A DNA stretch of 64,000 bases from Subtercola boreus (GCF_003399635.1 NZ_NBXB01000042.1:1-64000); one strand, 5' to 3'; positions 18,354 through 27,827 are shown, numbered from the stretch's first letter. The notes: generated by a model from the letters alone, not told the origin. Program-made: numbers and translations.

Positions 18354-19078
18354 GGATCACACTGAACGACGTCGCCAAGGGCGACCAGGGCGAGAACCTG
18401 CCCCCGACCAGCCTCGAGTACCAGTCGGGCGGCGTCACCGTGGTCGCCGTCGAGACGGCGCAGCGCCCGACCGTGCTCGCGCTCCTCGCCTCCGGGCGGA
18501 TGGCTCCCGACCACGGCACGGTGACGATCGACGACGCGGATGATGCGCCGCGAGTGCGTTCGGTGACGGCGATCGTCGACGCACCGGACGTGAGCGAACC
18601 CGTGGGCGATCTGAAGCTGAAGGCGGTCGTGCAGGAGGAACTGATGTTCGCCGGGCGACCGTCGAGCCGTGCTGCGACCGCGCAGGCGCTCGCTGAACTC
18701 GACGCCACGGAGTTCGCGGGCTGGGAGATCCAGAACATCCCCACGGCGGTGCGGCTGCGGATCCTCACCGAGCTGGCCTCGGTGCGCCCCGGCATCGAAG
18801 CCCTCGTGCTCGCCGCACCGGACCGGCGCGGCAGCGATCCGTACGACTGGTGGGCGGTCGCCGCCGACTTCGCGCTCCGTGGGTTCGCGGTGCTCGTCAT
18901 CGCAAGCCCCGCCTCGGCCGACCTGCTCGCAGAGGTCGCCGCCCGGTTCGAAGCCGAGCGCCTGGCCGAGCTGGAGCGCCGCGCGGCCGCGGCCCGCGCC
19001 GAAGAGGCCGCCCGCCTGGCCGACCTCCTGGAACCCCCCACCCCCGCTGACACCACGGAAGACACGGACCCCTCATGA
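18350..19078 (+). CDS. Degenerate ABC-ATPase-like protein, partner of YhgE
   Basis: This 242-residue protein has the outline of an ABC ATPase (IDD-type beta strand after MAPDHGTVTIDD; LKLKAVVQEELMFAGRP; helical end), but every catalytic motif is altered. The Walker A position reads VETAQRPT, the signature region IQNIPTAVRLRIL, and the Walker B position ALVLAAPDR. ATP hydrolysis is therefore unlikely. The C-terminus is a long charged Ala/Glu/Arg helix, probably a coiled coil (about 200-230). It overlaps tetR and yhgE-like genes by 4 nt on each side, so it is likely a subunit or scaffold of that membrane protein. The homology assignment is by pattern. Confidence 0.6.
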   Translation: MRITLNDVAKGDQGENLPPTSLEYQSGGVTVVAVETAQRPTVLALLASGRMAPDHGTVTIDDADDAPRVRSVTAIVDAPDVSEPVGDLKLKAVVQEELMFAGRPSSRAATAQALAELDATEFAGWEIQNIPTAVRLRILTELASVRPGIEALVLAAPDRRGSDPYDWWAVAADFALRGFAVLVIASPASADLLAEVAARFEAERLAELERRAAAARAEEAARLADLLEPPTPADTTEDTDPS

Positions 19079-21390
19079 AGATCGTCACGCTTGTCACCAC
19101 CGAGTTCCGCCGGCTCACGGCGACCGGGCTGGCGCGACTGGCGCTCGTCGCCCTGATGCTCGTGCCGGTGTTGTACGCGGGCCTCTACCTCTGGGCGAAC
19201 AGCGACCCGTACGGGAACATCAAGAACATCCCGGTGGCCCTGGTCGTCGAAGACACCGGATCCACTCTCGACGACACCGCCGTGAACTACGGCACGCAGG
19301 TGCACGACCAGCTGATCGCCGACAACAGCGTCAAATGGGAGGAGGCGACCGCCGAACAGGCGGCATCCGGAGTCAAGAACGGTCAGTACGACTTCGTTCT
19401 GACCCTCGGGCCCGACTTCTCGAAACTGCTCACCTCGGCCGGAACCGCCACGCCGCAGCAGGCCGTCGTGCAGCTCACGACGAACGACACGAACAGCTTC
19501 CTCGCCTCCTCCATCGCCGCCACGGTGGCCGAGAAGGTGCGGCTGAGCATCAGCGAGCAGGTCGGTGAGGCTGCCGCCCTGCAGTTCCTGAACGGGTTCG
19601 CAACCATCCACGACAACCTGTCGACCGCGGTGGACGGCGCGAACCAGCTCGTCGACGGCACGGGGCGGGCCGTGTCGGGATCGGCGACCCTCGCCGACGG
19701 CTCCGCCACGGCGAACACGGGAGCGCAATCGCTCGCCTCTGGTGCGGCGACGGCTGCGACCGGAGCGTCGACGCTCGCCTCAGGTGCGGCGACGGCCGCG
19801 ACCGGCTCGGCCACGCTGGCCGATGGTGCCTCCCGACTGGCTGCGGGAGCATCCACACTCTCGAGCGGTGCCGCAGCGAGCGCCGACGGCGCGTCGACCC
19901 TGGCGTCGGGGGCAGCACAGACGAACGCCGGCGCCCAGAGCCTCAGCTCCGGGCTGTCGGCCCTCAGCAACGGCGTCGCGGGCCTGCCGGCTGACACCGC
20001 CCGCTTGAGTACCGGGGCGCAGCAGGTCGCCGACGGGAATGCGGCCCTCGCCTCGGCGGCTGACTCGGTGACAGCCGCGACACAGGATGCTGCAGACCAG
20101 CTACCCGTCGTGCGGAGCGAGATCGTTGCGGGGCTGAAGACCGCGAGGCTGACCGACGCGCAGATCGAGGAGGCGATCGCCCCGCTCGACACGGTCGGCA
20201 CGGCGATCACGAACGGCAGCAAGCAGGCGCAGCAACTCGACGCCCAGGTCTCGAAGCTCTCGGACAGCGCGGCCCAGGTCGCGGCCGGAACGAAGACGCT
20301 CGCCGGCGCGGCACCCGGTCTCGCCGACGGAGCTGCGAGCGCCGCGGCCGGCGCCGCAACGCTGGCGGGGGGCACGGCCCAGGTCGAGTCGGGAGCGTCG
20401 GCCCTCGCTGACGGAACGCAGAAGGTCGCCGACGGCGCTTCGACGCTCTCCTCGTCGGCCTCACAGCTCTCGGCCGGGGCCTCCACGCTGGCCTCCGGTA
20501 CCGCGCAGGTCGCCGACGGGGCGGCCACGCTGGCGTCGGGGAATGCGCAACTGGCAGACGGGGCATCCACCCTTGCCGGCGGAACCCAGCAGCTCGCCGA
20601 CGGTTCCGCGGCTCTCGCGTCGGGCACCGCACAGCTCAACACCGGGGCGGTGCAGCTGCGGGACGGGCTCGTCTCCGGGGTCGACCAGATTCCGTACTAC
20701 ACGCCCGACCAGCGGCAGACGGCGGCGGCGACCATCGCCACCCCGGCCGTCGTCGACACCGACACAGTCACCAAAGTGACGACGTACGGCGCCGGAATGG
20801 CTCCGTTCTTCATCAGCCTGGCGGCGTGGATCGGGATCTACGCGCTGTTCCTCATCATCAAGCCTCTGTCACGGCGCGCGCTGACCGCCATCAAGGCACC
20901 GCTGAGAGTGACGGCGGCGGGCTGGCTCGCCCCTGCGCTCCTCGGTGCGTTGCAGATGGCTGCGGTGTACTTCGTGGTGACCGTGCCGCTCGGTTTCACC
21001 GTGGCGAACCCCGCTCTCATGCTGCTGTTCATGGTGTTCACGTCGATCACGTTCGTGGCGATCATCGGGGCTCTCAACATCTGGCTGGGCAGTGTCGGGC
21101 AGTTCCTCGGGCTGGTGCTCATGGTGCTGCAACTGGTGACAGCGGGCGGGACCTTCCCCTGGCAGACGCTGCCCGGGCCGTTGGCGGCGCTTCACCACGC
21201 GCTGCCGATGAGCTACGCGGTGGACGGCATCCGGCAGCTGATGTACGGCGGTGACCTCTCGCTCGCGCTGAACGACGTGGGAGTGCTTGCCATCTGGTTG
21301 CTCGGGGCGCTGGCATTCTCAATGTTCCTGGCGCGTAAGAAGACCGCGGCGCGCACGCTCCGCGACCTCCGTCCGTCGCTGATCGGCTGA
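19075..21390 (+). CDS. YhgE/Pip-domain membrane protein
   Basis: This 771-residue protein has an N-terminal TM helix (LARLALVALMLVPVLYAGLYLW) followed by the YhgE/Pip N-domain (YGNIKNIPVALVVEDTGS). A very long extracytoplasmic Ala/Gly/Ser repeat region (about 190-540) with recurrent LASGAA, LADGAS and QVADGA units is probably coiled or beta-helical. The C-terminal ABC2-type membrane domain has about five helices (620-760). Members resemble the phage-infection protein Pip, type VII-associated YueB/EsaA proteins and ABC-2 exporters. It is last in the tetR operon. Confidence 0.88.
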   Translation: MKIVTLVTTEFRRLTATGLARLALVALMLVPVLYAGLYLWANSDPYGNIKNIPVALVVEDTGSTLDDTAVNYGTQVHDQLIADNSVKWEEATAEQAASGVKNGQYDFVLTLGPDFSKLLTSAGTATPQQAVVQLTTNDTNSFLASSIAATVAEKVRLSISEQVGEAAALQFLNGFATIHDNLSTAVDGANQLVDGTGRAVSGSATLADGSATANTGAQSLASGAATAATGASTLASGAATAATGSATLADGASRLAAGASTLSSGAAASADGASTLASGAAQTNAGAQSLSSGLSALSNGVAGLPADTARLSTGAQQVADGNAALASAADSVTAATQDAADQLPVVRSEIVAGLKTARLTDAQIEEAIAPLDTVGTAITNGSKQAQQLDAQVSKLSDSAAQVAAGTKTLAGAAPGLADGAASAAAGAATLAGGTAQVESGASALADGTQKVADGASTLSSSASQLSAGASTLASGTAQVADGAATLASGNAQLADGASTLAGGTQQLADGSAALASGTAQLNTGAVQLRDGLVSGVDQIPYYTPDQRQTAAATIATPAVVDTDTVTKVTTYGAGMAPFFISLAAWIGIYALFLIIKPLSRRALTAIKAPLRVTAAGWLAPALLGALQMAAVYFVVTVPLGFTVANPALMLLFMVFTSITFVAIIGALNIWLGSVGQFLGLVLMVLQLVTAGGTFPWQTLPGPLAALHHALPMSYAVDGIRQLMYGGDLSLALNDVGVLAIWLLGALAFSMFLARKKTAARTLRDLRPSLIG

Positions 21391-21423
21391 ACCCGCCGCC
21401 GCCGGGCGCTCTGCCGGCGGGCA

Positions 21424-21489
21424 CGTATTCAGGAGGAGAGCACGGCCGAGCACGAGACATCCGCGACGGCGCCCATCTCCTGAATTACG
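21424..21489. repeat. Spaced 12-bp inverted repeat after yhgE-like gene
   Basis: CGTATTCAGGAG at 21424-21435 is mirrored by CTCCTGAATTACG at 21477-21489, with one inserted base, across 41 bp. The arms are unusually AT-rich for the region. It lies between two convergent genes and may be a bidirectional terminator or the ends of a tiny non-coding element. Confidence 0.55.
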
Positions 21490-21536
21490 GGCGGGCGGGG
21501 AGGGAGCGGCCGGCCGGGCGGTCGGCGGGCGCCGCG

Positions 21537-23117
21537 TCAGTTCACGTGCACCTTGATGGTGTGCCAGCCCGTGGAGCCGTCGGGCGCGGGGGGCGCCTGG
21601 TCGGAGGTCTGCGTGTAGCCGCCGTCGTCCGTTGCGCGCACGGAGATGGTGTGGTCGCCGGAGGGCGCATCCCACTGCAGCACCCACTGCCGCCAGGTGT
21701 CTGCGGAGATGGCGTCGGCAAGCGTGGCCTGCTGCCAGTCGCCGCCGTCGACCTGCACCTCGACGCCCTGCACGCCGGTGTGCTGGGCCCACGCGACGCC
21801 GGCGATCGGGATCGTTCCCGCGCTGAGGCTGCTGCCCTGCCGGGGAGTGTCGATGCGCGAGGAGGTCTTGATCGGGCCGAGAGCGGTCCAGCCGCGCGGA
21901 GTCCAGTAGCCCATGTCGGCGGCGAAGGTGGTGACTTTCATCTCGACCACCCATTTCGTGGCAGAGACGTAGCCGTAGAGCCCGGGGACCACCATGCGCA
22001 CGGGGAAACCGTGCTCCACGGGCAGCGGCGATCCGTTCATCCCGACCGCCAGCAGGGAGTCGCGCTGCGTGTCCTGCAACACCTCGAGCGGCGTGCCGGC
22101 CGTGAAACCGTCGGAACTACGGGAGAGCACCATGTCGGCGCCGGCCGTGGGCTTGGCGCGGGCGAGGAGGTCGCGGATCGGGTAGCCCAGCCAGAGGGCG
22201 TTGCCGATGAGGTCACCGCCGACCTCGTTCGAGACACAGGTGAGCGTCGTGTAGTTCTCGACCAGCGGCAGGGCGAGGAGGTCGGCGAACGAGATCTCCA
22301 CCTCGTTCTCGACCATGCCGACGATCTTGAGGCTCCAGGTGTCGGGGTTCAGTTGCGGTACCTGCAGCGCCGTGTCGATGCGGTAGAAGTCGGCTGCCGG
22401 CGTGACGACGGGGCTGAGGTTCGTGATGCCGAGTTCGGTTCCGGCGGGCAGAGCTGCTACGGGAGTGGATGCCGCGGGCAGAACGAGGGCGTTCCGAGCG
22501 GCCGTGACGACAGCAGCGCCGGCGTTCATCACGCGGGCACCAGCGCCGACGATGGCCGAGGCGGCCGCCGCGACGATCACCCACGTCAGGAACTGACGTC
22601 GTTCGAGGGCCGCAGGGTCGGTGCGGATGACGGAGGCGCCGCCCGCGCGAGCTGCCGGGCGGTTCGCGGCCGAGTCGGCGCGCACGGCCCAGCGGCGGAG
22701 GCGCGTCTGGAGGGCGTTCAGGATCACGACTCCCACGAGCATCCCGACCACCGTGGGCACTGCGGAGATACCGGAAGCGCCCTCGCGGGTGGTCACGGCG
22801 AAGACCGCGATCGCGGAGAAGACCACGAGGATCACGGTGCCGATGGGGCGGCGGCGGTACTCCAGCCAGCCCGCGAGGGCGGCGCCCACTGCCACGACGA
22901 CGGCGAGGATGGTGAGCAGCGCGGCTTTGTCGCCCGTGCCGAAGAGCGAGATCGTCAGCTCTTTCACGCCCGGCGGTGCCAGGTCGATGACCAGGGAGCC
23001 CACGGCGAAGAGCGGGCTGGACTCGGCACCGACGAACAGCGCGACCAGCTCGGCTGAGGCGAGAACGCTCGCCGCAGCGACGATACCCGTGAGGGCGGCC
23101 CACATTCCGCGTCGCAT
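21537..23117 (-). CDS. Membrane-anchored molybdopterin-dependent oxidoreductase (sulfite-oxidase fold)
   Basis: This 526-residue protein has four to five N-terminal TM helices (to about 190), then an extracytoplasmic oxidoreductase molybdopterin-binding domain. It contains the Mo-ligand Cys in TLTCVSNEVGG, GGDLIGNALWLGYPIRDLL and EHGFPVRMVVPGLYGYVSATKWV. The C-terminus is a Mo-co dimerisation/Ig-like domain (SSLSAGTIPIAGVAW; GDHTISVRATDDGGYTQT). This is the YedY/sulfite-oxidase-like group; the substrate is unknown. The ATG at 23117 is preferred over a TTG two codons upstream. Confidence 0.88.
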   Translation of the reverse strand: MRRGMWAALTGIVAAASVLASAELVALFVGAESSPLFAVGSLVIDLAPPGVKELTISLFGTGDKAALLTILAVVVAVGAALAGWLEYRRRPIGTVILVVFSAIAVFAVTTREGASGISAVPTVVGMLVGVVILNALQTRLRRWAVRADSAANRPAARAGGASVIRTDPAALERRQFLTWVIVAAAASAIVGAGARVMNAGAAVVTAARNALVLPAASTPVAALPAGTELGITNLSPVVTPAADFYRIDTALQVPQLNPDTWSLKIVGMVENEVEISFADLLALPLVENYTTLTCVSNEVGGDLIGNALWLGYPIRDLLARAKPTAGADMVLSRSSDGFTAGTPLEVLQDTQRDSLLAVGMNGSPLPVEHGFPVRMVVPGLYGYVSATKWVVEMKVTTFAADMGYWTPRGWTALGPIKTSSRIDTPRQGSSLSAGTIPIAGVAWAQHTGVQGVEVQVDGGDWQQATLADAISADTWRQWVLQWDAPSGDHTISVRATDDGGYTQTSDQAPPAPDGSTGWHTIKVHVN

Positions 23118-23264
23118 GCTCAAACCCTACGCCGCCTCTGCTTGGTGTCACCTGACCGCTGGATGTACACGGAGCGCCGGATCTCCGCCGTCCCGCACTC
23201 TTCCTCCTCCTCTTCGCGGCCGCGGCACGGGCGGATTGGTCGCGGTACACCGTCCGCTGCGCAC

Positions 23265-23320
23265 CGAGGGGACGCAAAGTGCTCCAACCGCACTCGATCA
23301 GAGCACTTCGGGTCCCTTCG
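23265..23320 (-). repeat. 20-bp imperfect inverted repeat upstream of molybdopterin gene
   Basis: The arms at 23265-23284 and 23301-23320 match at 17 of 20 positions (outer CGA...GGGAC, inner GTGCTC) around a 16-nt loop. It lies 50 bp downstream of the MFS stop, so it could end transcription of the seven-gene operon. The rest of 23118-23369 holds no gene. Confidence 0.6.
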
Positions 23321-23369
23321 ATGCCGGTAGGGGGCGGGTCGCAGGAGAGCGGGTGGCGGGCGAGACGGT

Positions 23370-24650
23370 TCAGCGGGCGGGGAGGGCGGGGACAGCAGGG
23401 CGCGCCGAGCGCGCGAGGCCGAGGTACACCGCCAGCGCGACCACGCTCACCGCCGCGAGGAGCGCCACCGCCCAAGTCACCCCGAGAGCATCGAACACCG
23501 AGCCGAGCGCGAGGGGGCCCACTACCGCACCCGCATCGCCGACGGTGCGGAAGAGGCCGACCGCGCCGCCGACCCGCGAGCGCGGCGTGACGTCGGCGAG
23601 GATCACGCCGGGCACGAGACTTCCGACGCCTGAGAGCACGCCTGTTGCCACGATGAGCGCACCGAAGAACCAGGGCGACTGCGCCAGCGGGTAGAGGCAG
23701 ATCGCGCCCGCCGCCAGCAGCGTGGGAACGATGAGCAATCCGAGGCGGGCGCCCGCGTTCAGACGCCGACCGACCCACGGCAGCAGGGCAAGCGACACCA
23801 CAGTGGTCAGGCCGTAGGCGATCCCGAGCGTGAGCGGCGTGAGCCCGCCCTGGTCATATGCCAGAAGAGGAATGAATGATTGGTCGCCGCCGAACCGCAC
23901 GAAGAAGATGCCGAAGGCGAGCACGCAGATGCCGACCAGCACGCGTCGGTGGGCCCGGGCATCCATGCTGCCCGCCGGTGTGGATGCCGCACCGACGTCC
24001 GAGGCACCTCCGCCGGTATCGGGGGACTCCGCCGCGGCGTCGCGCACGAACTCCGACGACCAGAAAGCCGGGCTCGGGCACACCAGCGCCCAGACGATCA
24101 CTACGATCAGCGGGATCGCGGCCACCACGAACACGAGCGGGAGCGTACCGAACGTCAGCACGACGCCGCCGAGCACCGGGCCCACCGCGGCTCCCGCCAG
24201 TTGCACGGCCTGCACGGTCGAGAGGATGGAGCCTCGGTTCGCGGGCGTGGTGCGCTGGGTGAGCACCGCGAGCCCGACCGTGACGGCCGCGCCGCCCAGG
24301 ATGCCCGCCAGGAACCGTGCCGCGATGAGCAGCACGACGTTGTCGATGAAACCGGTGATGAGGGTGAGTACAGCGAGGGCTCCGGTGGCGCTCAACAGCA
24401 GAGTCCGAGCGGGCACGCGCTTCAGGAGGAGCCCGGCGGGCACGTTCACGAGCAGGCGCCCGAGCCCGAACGACGAGACGATCAGCCCCAGGATGACCGC
24501 CGAGGCGCCGAACTGCTGGGCGTACTGCGGCAGCGCGGGCACCAGGGCGCCCCACGTCATCTGGGAGGTGCCGACCAGCGCGCAGACGAGCACGATCTGC
24601 TCCCACGGCACCCGCTGGGTCTCTGGCGGTTTCCGAGAGGTATCCGTCAC
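23370..24650 (-). CDS. MFS transporter, last gene of the monooxygenase operon
   Basis: This 426-residue twelve-helix major facilitator has a typical motif A after TM2 (GRLLVNVPAGLLLKRVPAR) and an intracellular linker rich in Gly/Ala (residues 205-230). The GTG start overlaps the stop of the preceding NtaA-like gene (GTGA), so it is translated with it. Its place at the end of an uptake-and-oxidation operon suggests import of the substrate or export of a product. Specificity cannot be read. Confidence 0.87.
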   Translation of the reverse strand: MTDTSRKPPETQRVPWEQIVLVCALVGTSQMTWGALVPALPQYAQQFGASAVILGLIVSSFGLGRLLVNVPAGLLLKRVPARTLLLSATGALAVLTLITGFIDNVVLLIAARFLAGILGGAAVTVGLAVLTQRTTPANRGSILSTVQAVQLAGAAVGPVLGGVVLTFGTLPLVFVVAAIPLIVVIVWALVCPSPAFWSSEFVRDAAAESPDTGGGASDVGAASTPAGSMDARAHRRVLVGICVLAFGIFFVRFGGDQSFIPLLAYDQGGLTPLTLGIAYGLTTVVSLALLPWVGRRLNAGARLGLLIVPTLLAAGAICLYPLAQSPWFFGALIVATGVLSGVGSLVPGVILADVTPRSRVGGAVGLFRTVGDAGAVVGPLALGSVFDALGVTWAVALLAAVSVVALAVYLGLARSARPAVPALPAR

Positions 24651-25978
24651 GCGAGCAGATTCTCGCGGAGAGTCCCGCCGGGGTAGGCGGGCCCGACCGC
24701 ACCGCGCCGGCGGAGTTCCGGCGCCAGCAGTTCCACCACGTCGGCGAGCGACGACGGGGTCGAGAGCGGGTTCGCGATCATGAAGCCCCCGCGGGATCCT
24801 GTCGCCTCGAAGTTCTCCTCGAGGGCGTCAGCAACCGACTCGGCCGTGCCGGCGTAGGTCTGGTCGTACCCGGTGGCGTAGCGCCAGCCTCGTTCGAAGA
24901 ACTCGTCGCGCGACATCCGTGCGTCATCGCCCACTTCGTCGATGACGAGTTGCACGAATCCGGCCTGGGTGCCTTCGGCGAGGCGGATCTGCTCCGCGAC
25001 ATCCGACAGGGTGAACGATCGGGCCAGAGTTGAGAAGTCGAAGCCGCTGTTGTACGAGAGGTAGGCACCTACCGCCTCGTGGTTCCAGACGTCGAGCATG
25101 GCCTCCTTGCGGGCGGCGGCCTCATCGGCGGTGCGGCCGAGGATCACCTGCACCGCCCAGAGGATCCCCACGCCAGCGGGATCCCGGCCGGCAGCGGAGA
25201 GTGCGGCATCCAGAGCCGTACGGTGCCGCTGCTGCGAGGTGAGGTGCCCGCCGATACCGAAGATGATGTCGGCGAACTGGGCGGAGGCCGCGATTCCGCG
25301 GGGCGACGAACCGGCCTGCACAACGACGGGATGCCCTTGCGGGCTCGGCACCGAGTTGAGCGGCCCCTGCACCGCGAAGTGCGCGCCGCGGTGATCGATC
25401 GGGTGCACACCGGCGGGATCGCCGAAGACTCCGGTCGAACGATCCGCGACGATCGCCGAGGCGTCCACCGAATCCCAGAGGGCGGCGCAGACCGCCATGA
25501 ACTCCTCCATGCGGTCATAGCGTTCGCCGTGCGGCGGCAGCATGTCGAAACCGTAGTTGCGGGCATCCGAGACCCTGGTCGACCCGACAACGTTGAAAGC
25601 GATGCGCCCGCAGGTCACGTGATCGAGCGAGTTGAGCAGCCGGGCCACGTAATAGGGATGCATGAACGTCGAGGAATATGTCAGCCCGAAACCGACGTGC
25701 GAGGTCACCTGGGCCATGGCGGCGATGTACGGGCTCATGTCCTGGCGCGGCCACTGGATGCCCCACTTCACGGCCGCGTCGAGAGAACCCTGCCAGGTGT
25801 CAGGAATGCTGGTTCCGTCGCCGAAGAAGAGCATGTCGATGCCGCCGCGCTCCGCGAGGACGGCGAGCTCCTGGAACATGCGCACATCGGGATATGTCCG
25901 CCCCTCCCACGAACCGGGGCTCGCCCATTTGCCCTCGGTGTGCGTGAAGGAGAGGTCGAACGCGAGGTGCATGGTCAT
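24647..25978 (-). CDS. NtaA/DmoA-family FMN-dependent monooxygenase (LLM class)
   Basis: This 443-residue bacterial-luciferase-like monooxygenase starts LAFDLSFTHTEGKW, then ERGGIDMLFFGDGTS, GLTYSSTFMHPYYVARLLNSLDHVTCGR and NVVGSTRVSDARNYG, all hallmarks of the nitrilotriacetate/dibenzothiophene/pristinamycin (NtaA/SnaA/DszA) group. GHPVVVQAGSSPRGIAASAQFAD is the late motif. It needs FMNH2 from a separate reductase; two candidates lie at 35547-36697. ATGA overlap with the hydrolase gene upstream shows tight coupling. It probably oxidises the organic substrate or an intermediate of the RutA-like reaction. Confidence 0.9.
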   Translation of the reverse strand: MTMHLAFDLSFTHTEGKWASPGSWEGRTYPDVRMFQELAVLAERGGIDMLFFGDGTSIPDTWQGSLDAAVKWGIQWPRQDMSPYIAAMAQVTSHVGFGLTYSSTFMHPYYVARLLNSLDHVTCGRIAFNVVGSTRVSDARNYGFDMLPPHGERYDRMEEFMAVCAALWDSVDASAIVADRSTGVFGDPAGVHPIDHRGAHFAVQGPLNSVPSPQGHPVVVQAGSSPRGIAASAQFADIIFGIGGHLTSQQRHRTALDAALSAAGRDPAGVGILWAVQVILGRTADEAAARKEAMLDVWNHEAVGAYLSYNSGFDFSTLARSFTLSDVAEQIRLAEGTQAGFVQLVIDEVGDDARMSRDEFFERGWRYATGYDQTYAGTAESVADALEENFEATGSRGGFMIANPLSTPSSLADVVELLAPELRRRGAVGPAYPGGTLRENLLA

Positions 25979-26673
25979 GAGGCGAGCCTCCAGAGCGCGA
26001 CCACGTCGGCCGAGGTCACGACGACCCCACTGTTGAGCGCCACATTCGCCAGGGAGTTCGCCTGGAGCTCGGCGTCGTAGGCCGCCGTCGCGTCGGCGGG
26101 TACGAGCACCGGCCAGCCGGCCTGGAACGCATCCCGGGCCGTCGCGTCGACGCAGCAGTCGATTGTGAGGCCCACGACGCTCACCCAGTCGATGCCGCGC
26201 TCGTGCAGTTCGTGCTCGAGCGTCGTGCCGAAGAACCCGCTGTAGCCGCGCTTCGTCACGACGAGCTCGCCCTCAGCGGGTGCCATTCCAAACCATTCCG
26301 CCCCGGGGGTGCCGAGCACGCACGGTTCGTCGGCACCCGGCCAGGGCTGGTCGGCCGGGATGTCGCGGAGCCAAAGCGACGACTTCCACGGTCGATCGGG
26401 GGTCTGTCCGAGCTGGATCCAGACGACGGGGGTTCCCAGCGCGCGGGCTTCTTCGACGAGCGCAGCCACGGAGACGACCGTCTGCGCGATCACGGGCAGG
26501 TAGTCAGCGTCGACCCAGGGCAGGTAGTCGGGGTCCGCGAAGGATCGCTGCACATCGACCACGAGGAGCGCCCCGGTCTGGCCCGGCGCGGTGAGCGCCG
26601 CGAACTGTCGCTCGCGAAGACCCGTGTTCGGCTCCTCGGCCCCGTGCAGGTCGCCGCCAGCCGTCTCGCTCAC
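25975..26673 (-). CDS. RutB-like isochorismatase-family amidohydrolase
   Basis: This 232-residue isochorismatase-fold hydrolase has the catalytic triad Asp40 (LLVVDVQRSF), Lys141 (VVTKRGYSGFFGT) and Cys174 (GLTIDCCVDATARDAF), each in the position expected from E. coli RutB. YSGFF and TxRDAF are shared with RutB, the ureidoacrylate amidohydrolase. The start is a GTG overlapping the RutA-like stop (GTGA). Together they suggest opening of a ring by the monooxygenase followed by amide hydrolysis. Other N-carbamoyl or amide substrates are possible. Confidence 0.85.
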   Translation of the reverse strand: MSETAGGDLHGAEEPNTGLRERQFAALTAPGQTGALLVVDVQRSFADPDYLPWVDADYLPVIAQTVVSVAALVEEARALGTPVVWIQLGQTPDRPWKSSLWLRDIPADQPWPGADEPCVLGTPGAEWFGMAPAEGELVVTKRGYSGFFGTTLEHELHERGIDWVSVVGLTIDCCVDATARDAFQAGWPVLVPADATAAYDAELQANSLANVALNSGVVVTSADVVALWRLAS

Positions 26674-27806
26674 AGCGACATCCGCTCGTCGAACGAGGCG
26701 AGAAGCCCGGTGGTGTCATCCCCTGCGGTCGAGGCTGCCACGACCTGACCGGCGCCCGCCCGCTCCCCCCGGAGCTTCGGCATGACCTGCTCACCGAACG
26801 GCGGCAGGTCGTCGTGGTATTCGGGGAAGACGATCATCAGCCCGTCGATGTCCGACGTCTCCATCAGCTCGTCGATGCGCTCGTGCACGGTCTCGGGTGA
26901 TCCCGTCACCACGGCCGTCTGGAACGCCTCGAACTCCGGCTTGTCAGCGCTCATCGACATCGCCTTGTCAAGCGGAAGGCCCCACGAGAGCTTCATGTTC
27001 ACGATCGCCTCGGTGTCGACCCCGCGGCCGTACTCGCGGAAGCGGGCCTCGGCCCGGGCATCCGTCTCGTCCATCACGACCGTGAGCATCGAGTACGTCT
27101 TGATCTCGCGACCCTGGGCGGCCGCCAGCTCCTTCACCTCGAGGCTGTTCTCGCGGAGGCCGGGCATGTCGGCGGCGGTCAGGAACGACCCGTCGACCCG
27201 CTTCGACTGGAAGTCGAGCCCCCGCGGCGAGCGCCCGGCACTGATGAGCGTCGGATGCACGGCCGGGTGCGGCCGCGACTCGCAGTCGTCGAGCGTGAAG
27301 AACTCACCGTGGTGCGTCACAGAGTCCTCGGCCCAGAGCCGCTCGATCACCTCGACCCACTCCTCGGTGTAGCGGTAGCGCGTGTCGTGGTCGAAGTCGC
27401 TGCGCCACTGGCCCATCTGCTCGAACTCTTTGGCATAGGCCCCGACGACGATGTTCAGCCCCGAGCGCCCGTTGCTGATCTGGTCGAGCGTGGTGAACAT
27501 CTTCGCCGCCACTGCGGGGTGGATGAGGTTGGTGTGCACGGTCGCCCAGATCTTCACCCGGGTCGTGGCCTCGGCGAGCGCGGCCATCAGCGTGATCGAC
27601 TCGAGCGTCTGGCCCCAATGGTCGGTCGTGCCGCCGTAGCCGCGCCACTTCGCCATCGACATGATGAAGTCGAAGTCGTTCTGCTCGGCCAGCACGGCCG
27701 CCTTGCGGTTGTAGTCATAGGTGGCCTGGGGGTGGGGCGCCGTGGTCGACATCACCCACCCCCCGTTGCCGATCGGCAGGAAGATGCCGTATTCGCGCTG
27801 TTTCAC
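26670..27806 (-). CDS. RutA-like FMN-dependent pyrimidine-oxygenase-family enzyme
   Basis: This 378-residue luciferase-like monooxygenase resembles RutA: IFLPIGNGGWVMSTTAP at the start, QNDFDFIMSMAKWRGYGG, QTLESITLMAALAE, NGRSGLNIVVGAYAKEFEQMG, GEFFTLDDCESRPHP and LISAGRSPRGLDF. In E. coli, RutA cleaves uracil with O2 and reduced flavin. The GTG start follows AAGGAG at good spacing. It is followed, coupled, by the RutB-like hydrolase and preceded by the ABC importer genes. No rutC, rutD or rutG homologue is in the window, so uracil itself is not proven as substrate. Confidence 0.82.
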   Translation of the reverse strand: MKQREYGIFLPIGNGGWVMSTTAPHPQATYDYNRKAAVLAEQNDFDFIMSMAKWRGYGGTTDHWGQTLESITLMAALAEATTRVKIWATVHTNLIHPAVAAKMFTTLDQISNGRSGLNIVVGAYAKEFEQMGQWRSDFDHDTRYRYTEEWVEVIERLWAEDSVTHHGEFFTLDDCESRPHPAVHPTLISAGRSPRGLDFQSKRVDGSFLTAADMPGLRENSLEVKELAAAQGREIKTYSMLTVVMDETDARAEARFREYGRGVDTEAIVNMKLSWGLPLDKAMSMSADKPEFEAFQTAVVTGSPETVHERIDELMETSDIDGLMIVFPEYHDDLPPFGEQVMPKLRGERAGAGQVVAASTAGDDTTGLLASFDERMSL

Positions 27807-27827
27807 GGGTGGGACTCCTTGGTTCAG

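Noticed and set aside
19383-20642. Minus-strand frame of about 420 codons opposite yhgE-like gene
   Set aside because: It mirrors the Ala/Gly repeat region of the YhgE protein, has no RBS, and reads as Ala/Ser/Pro noise.
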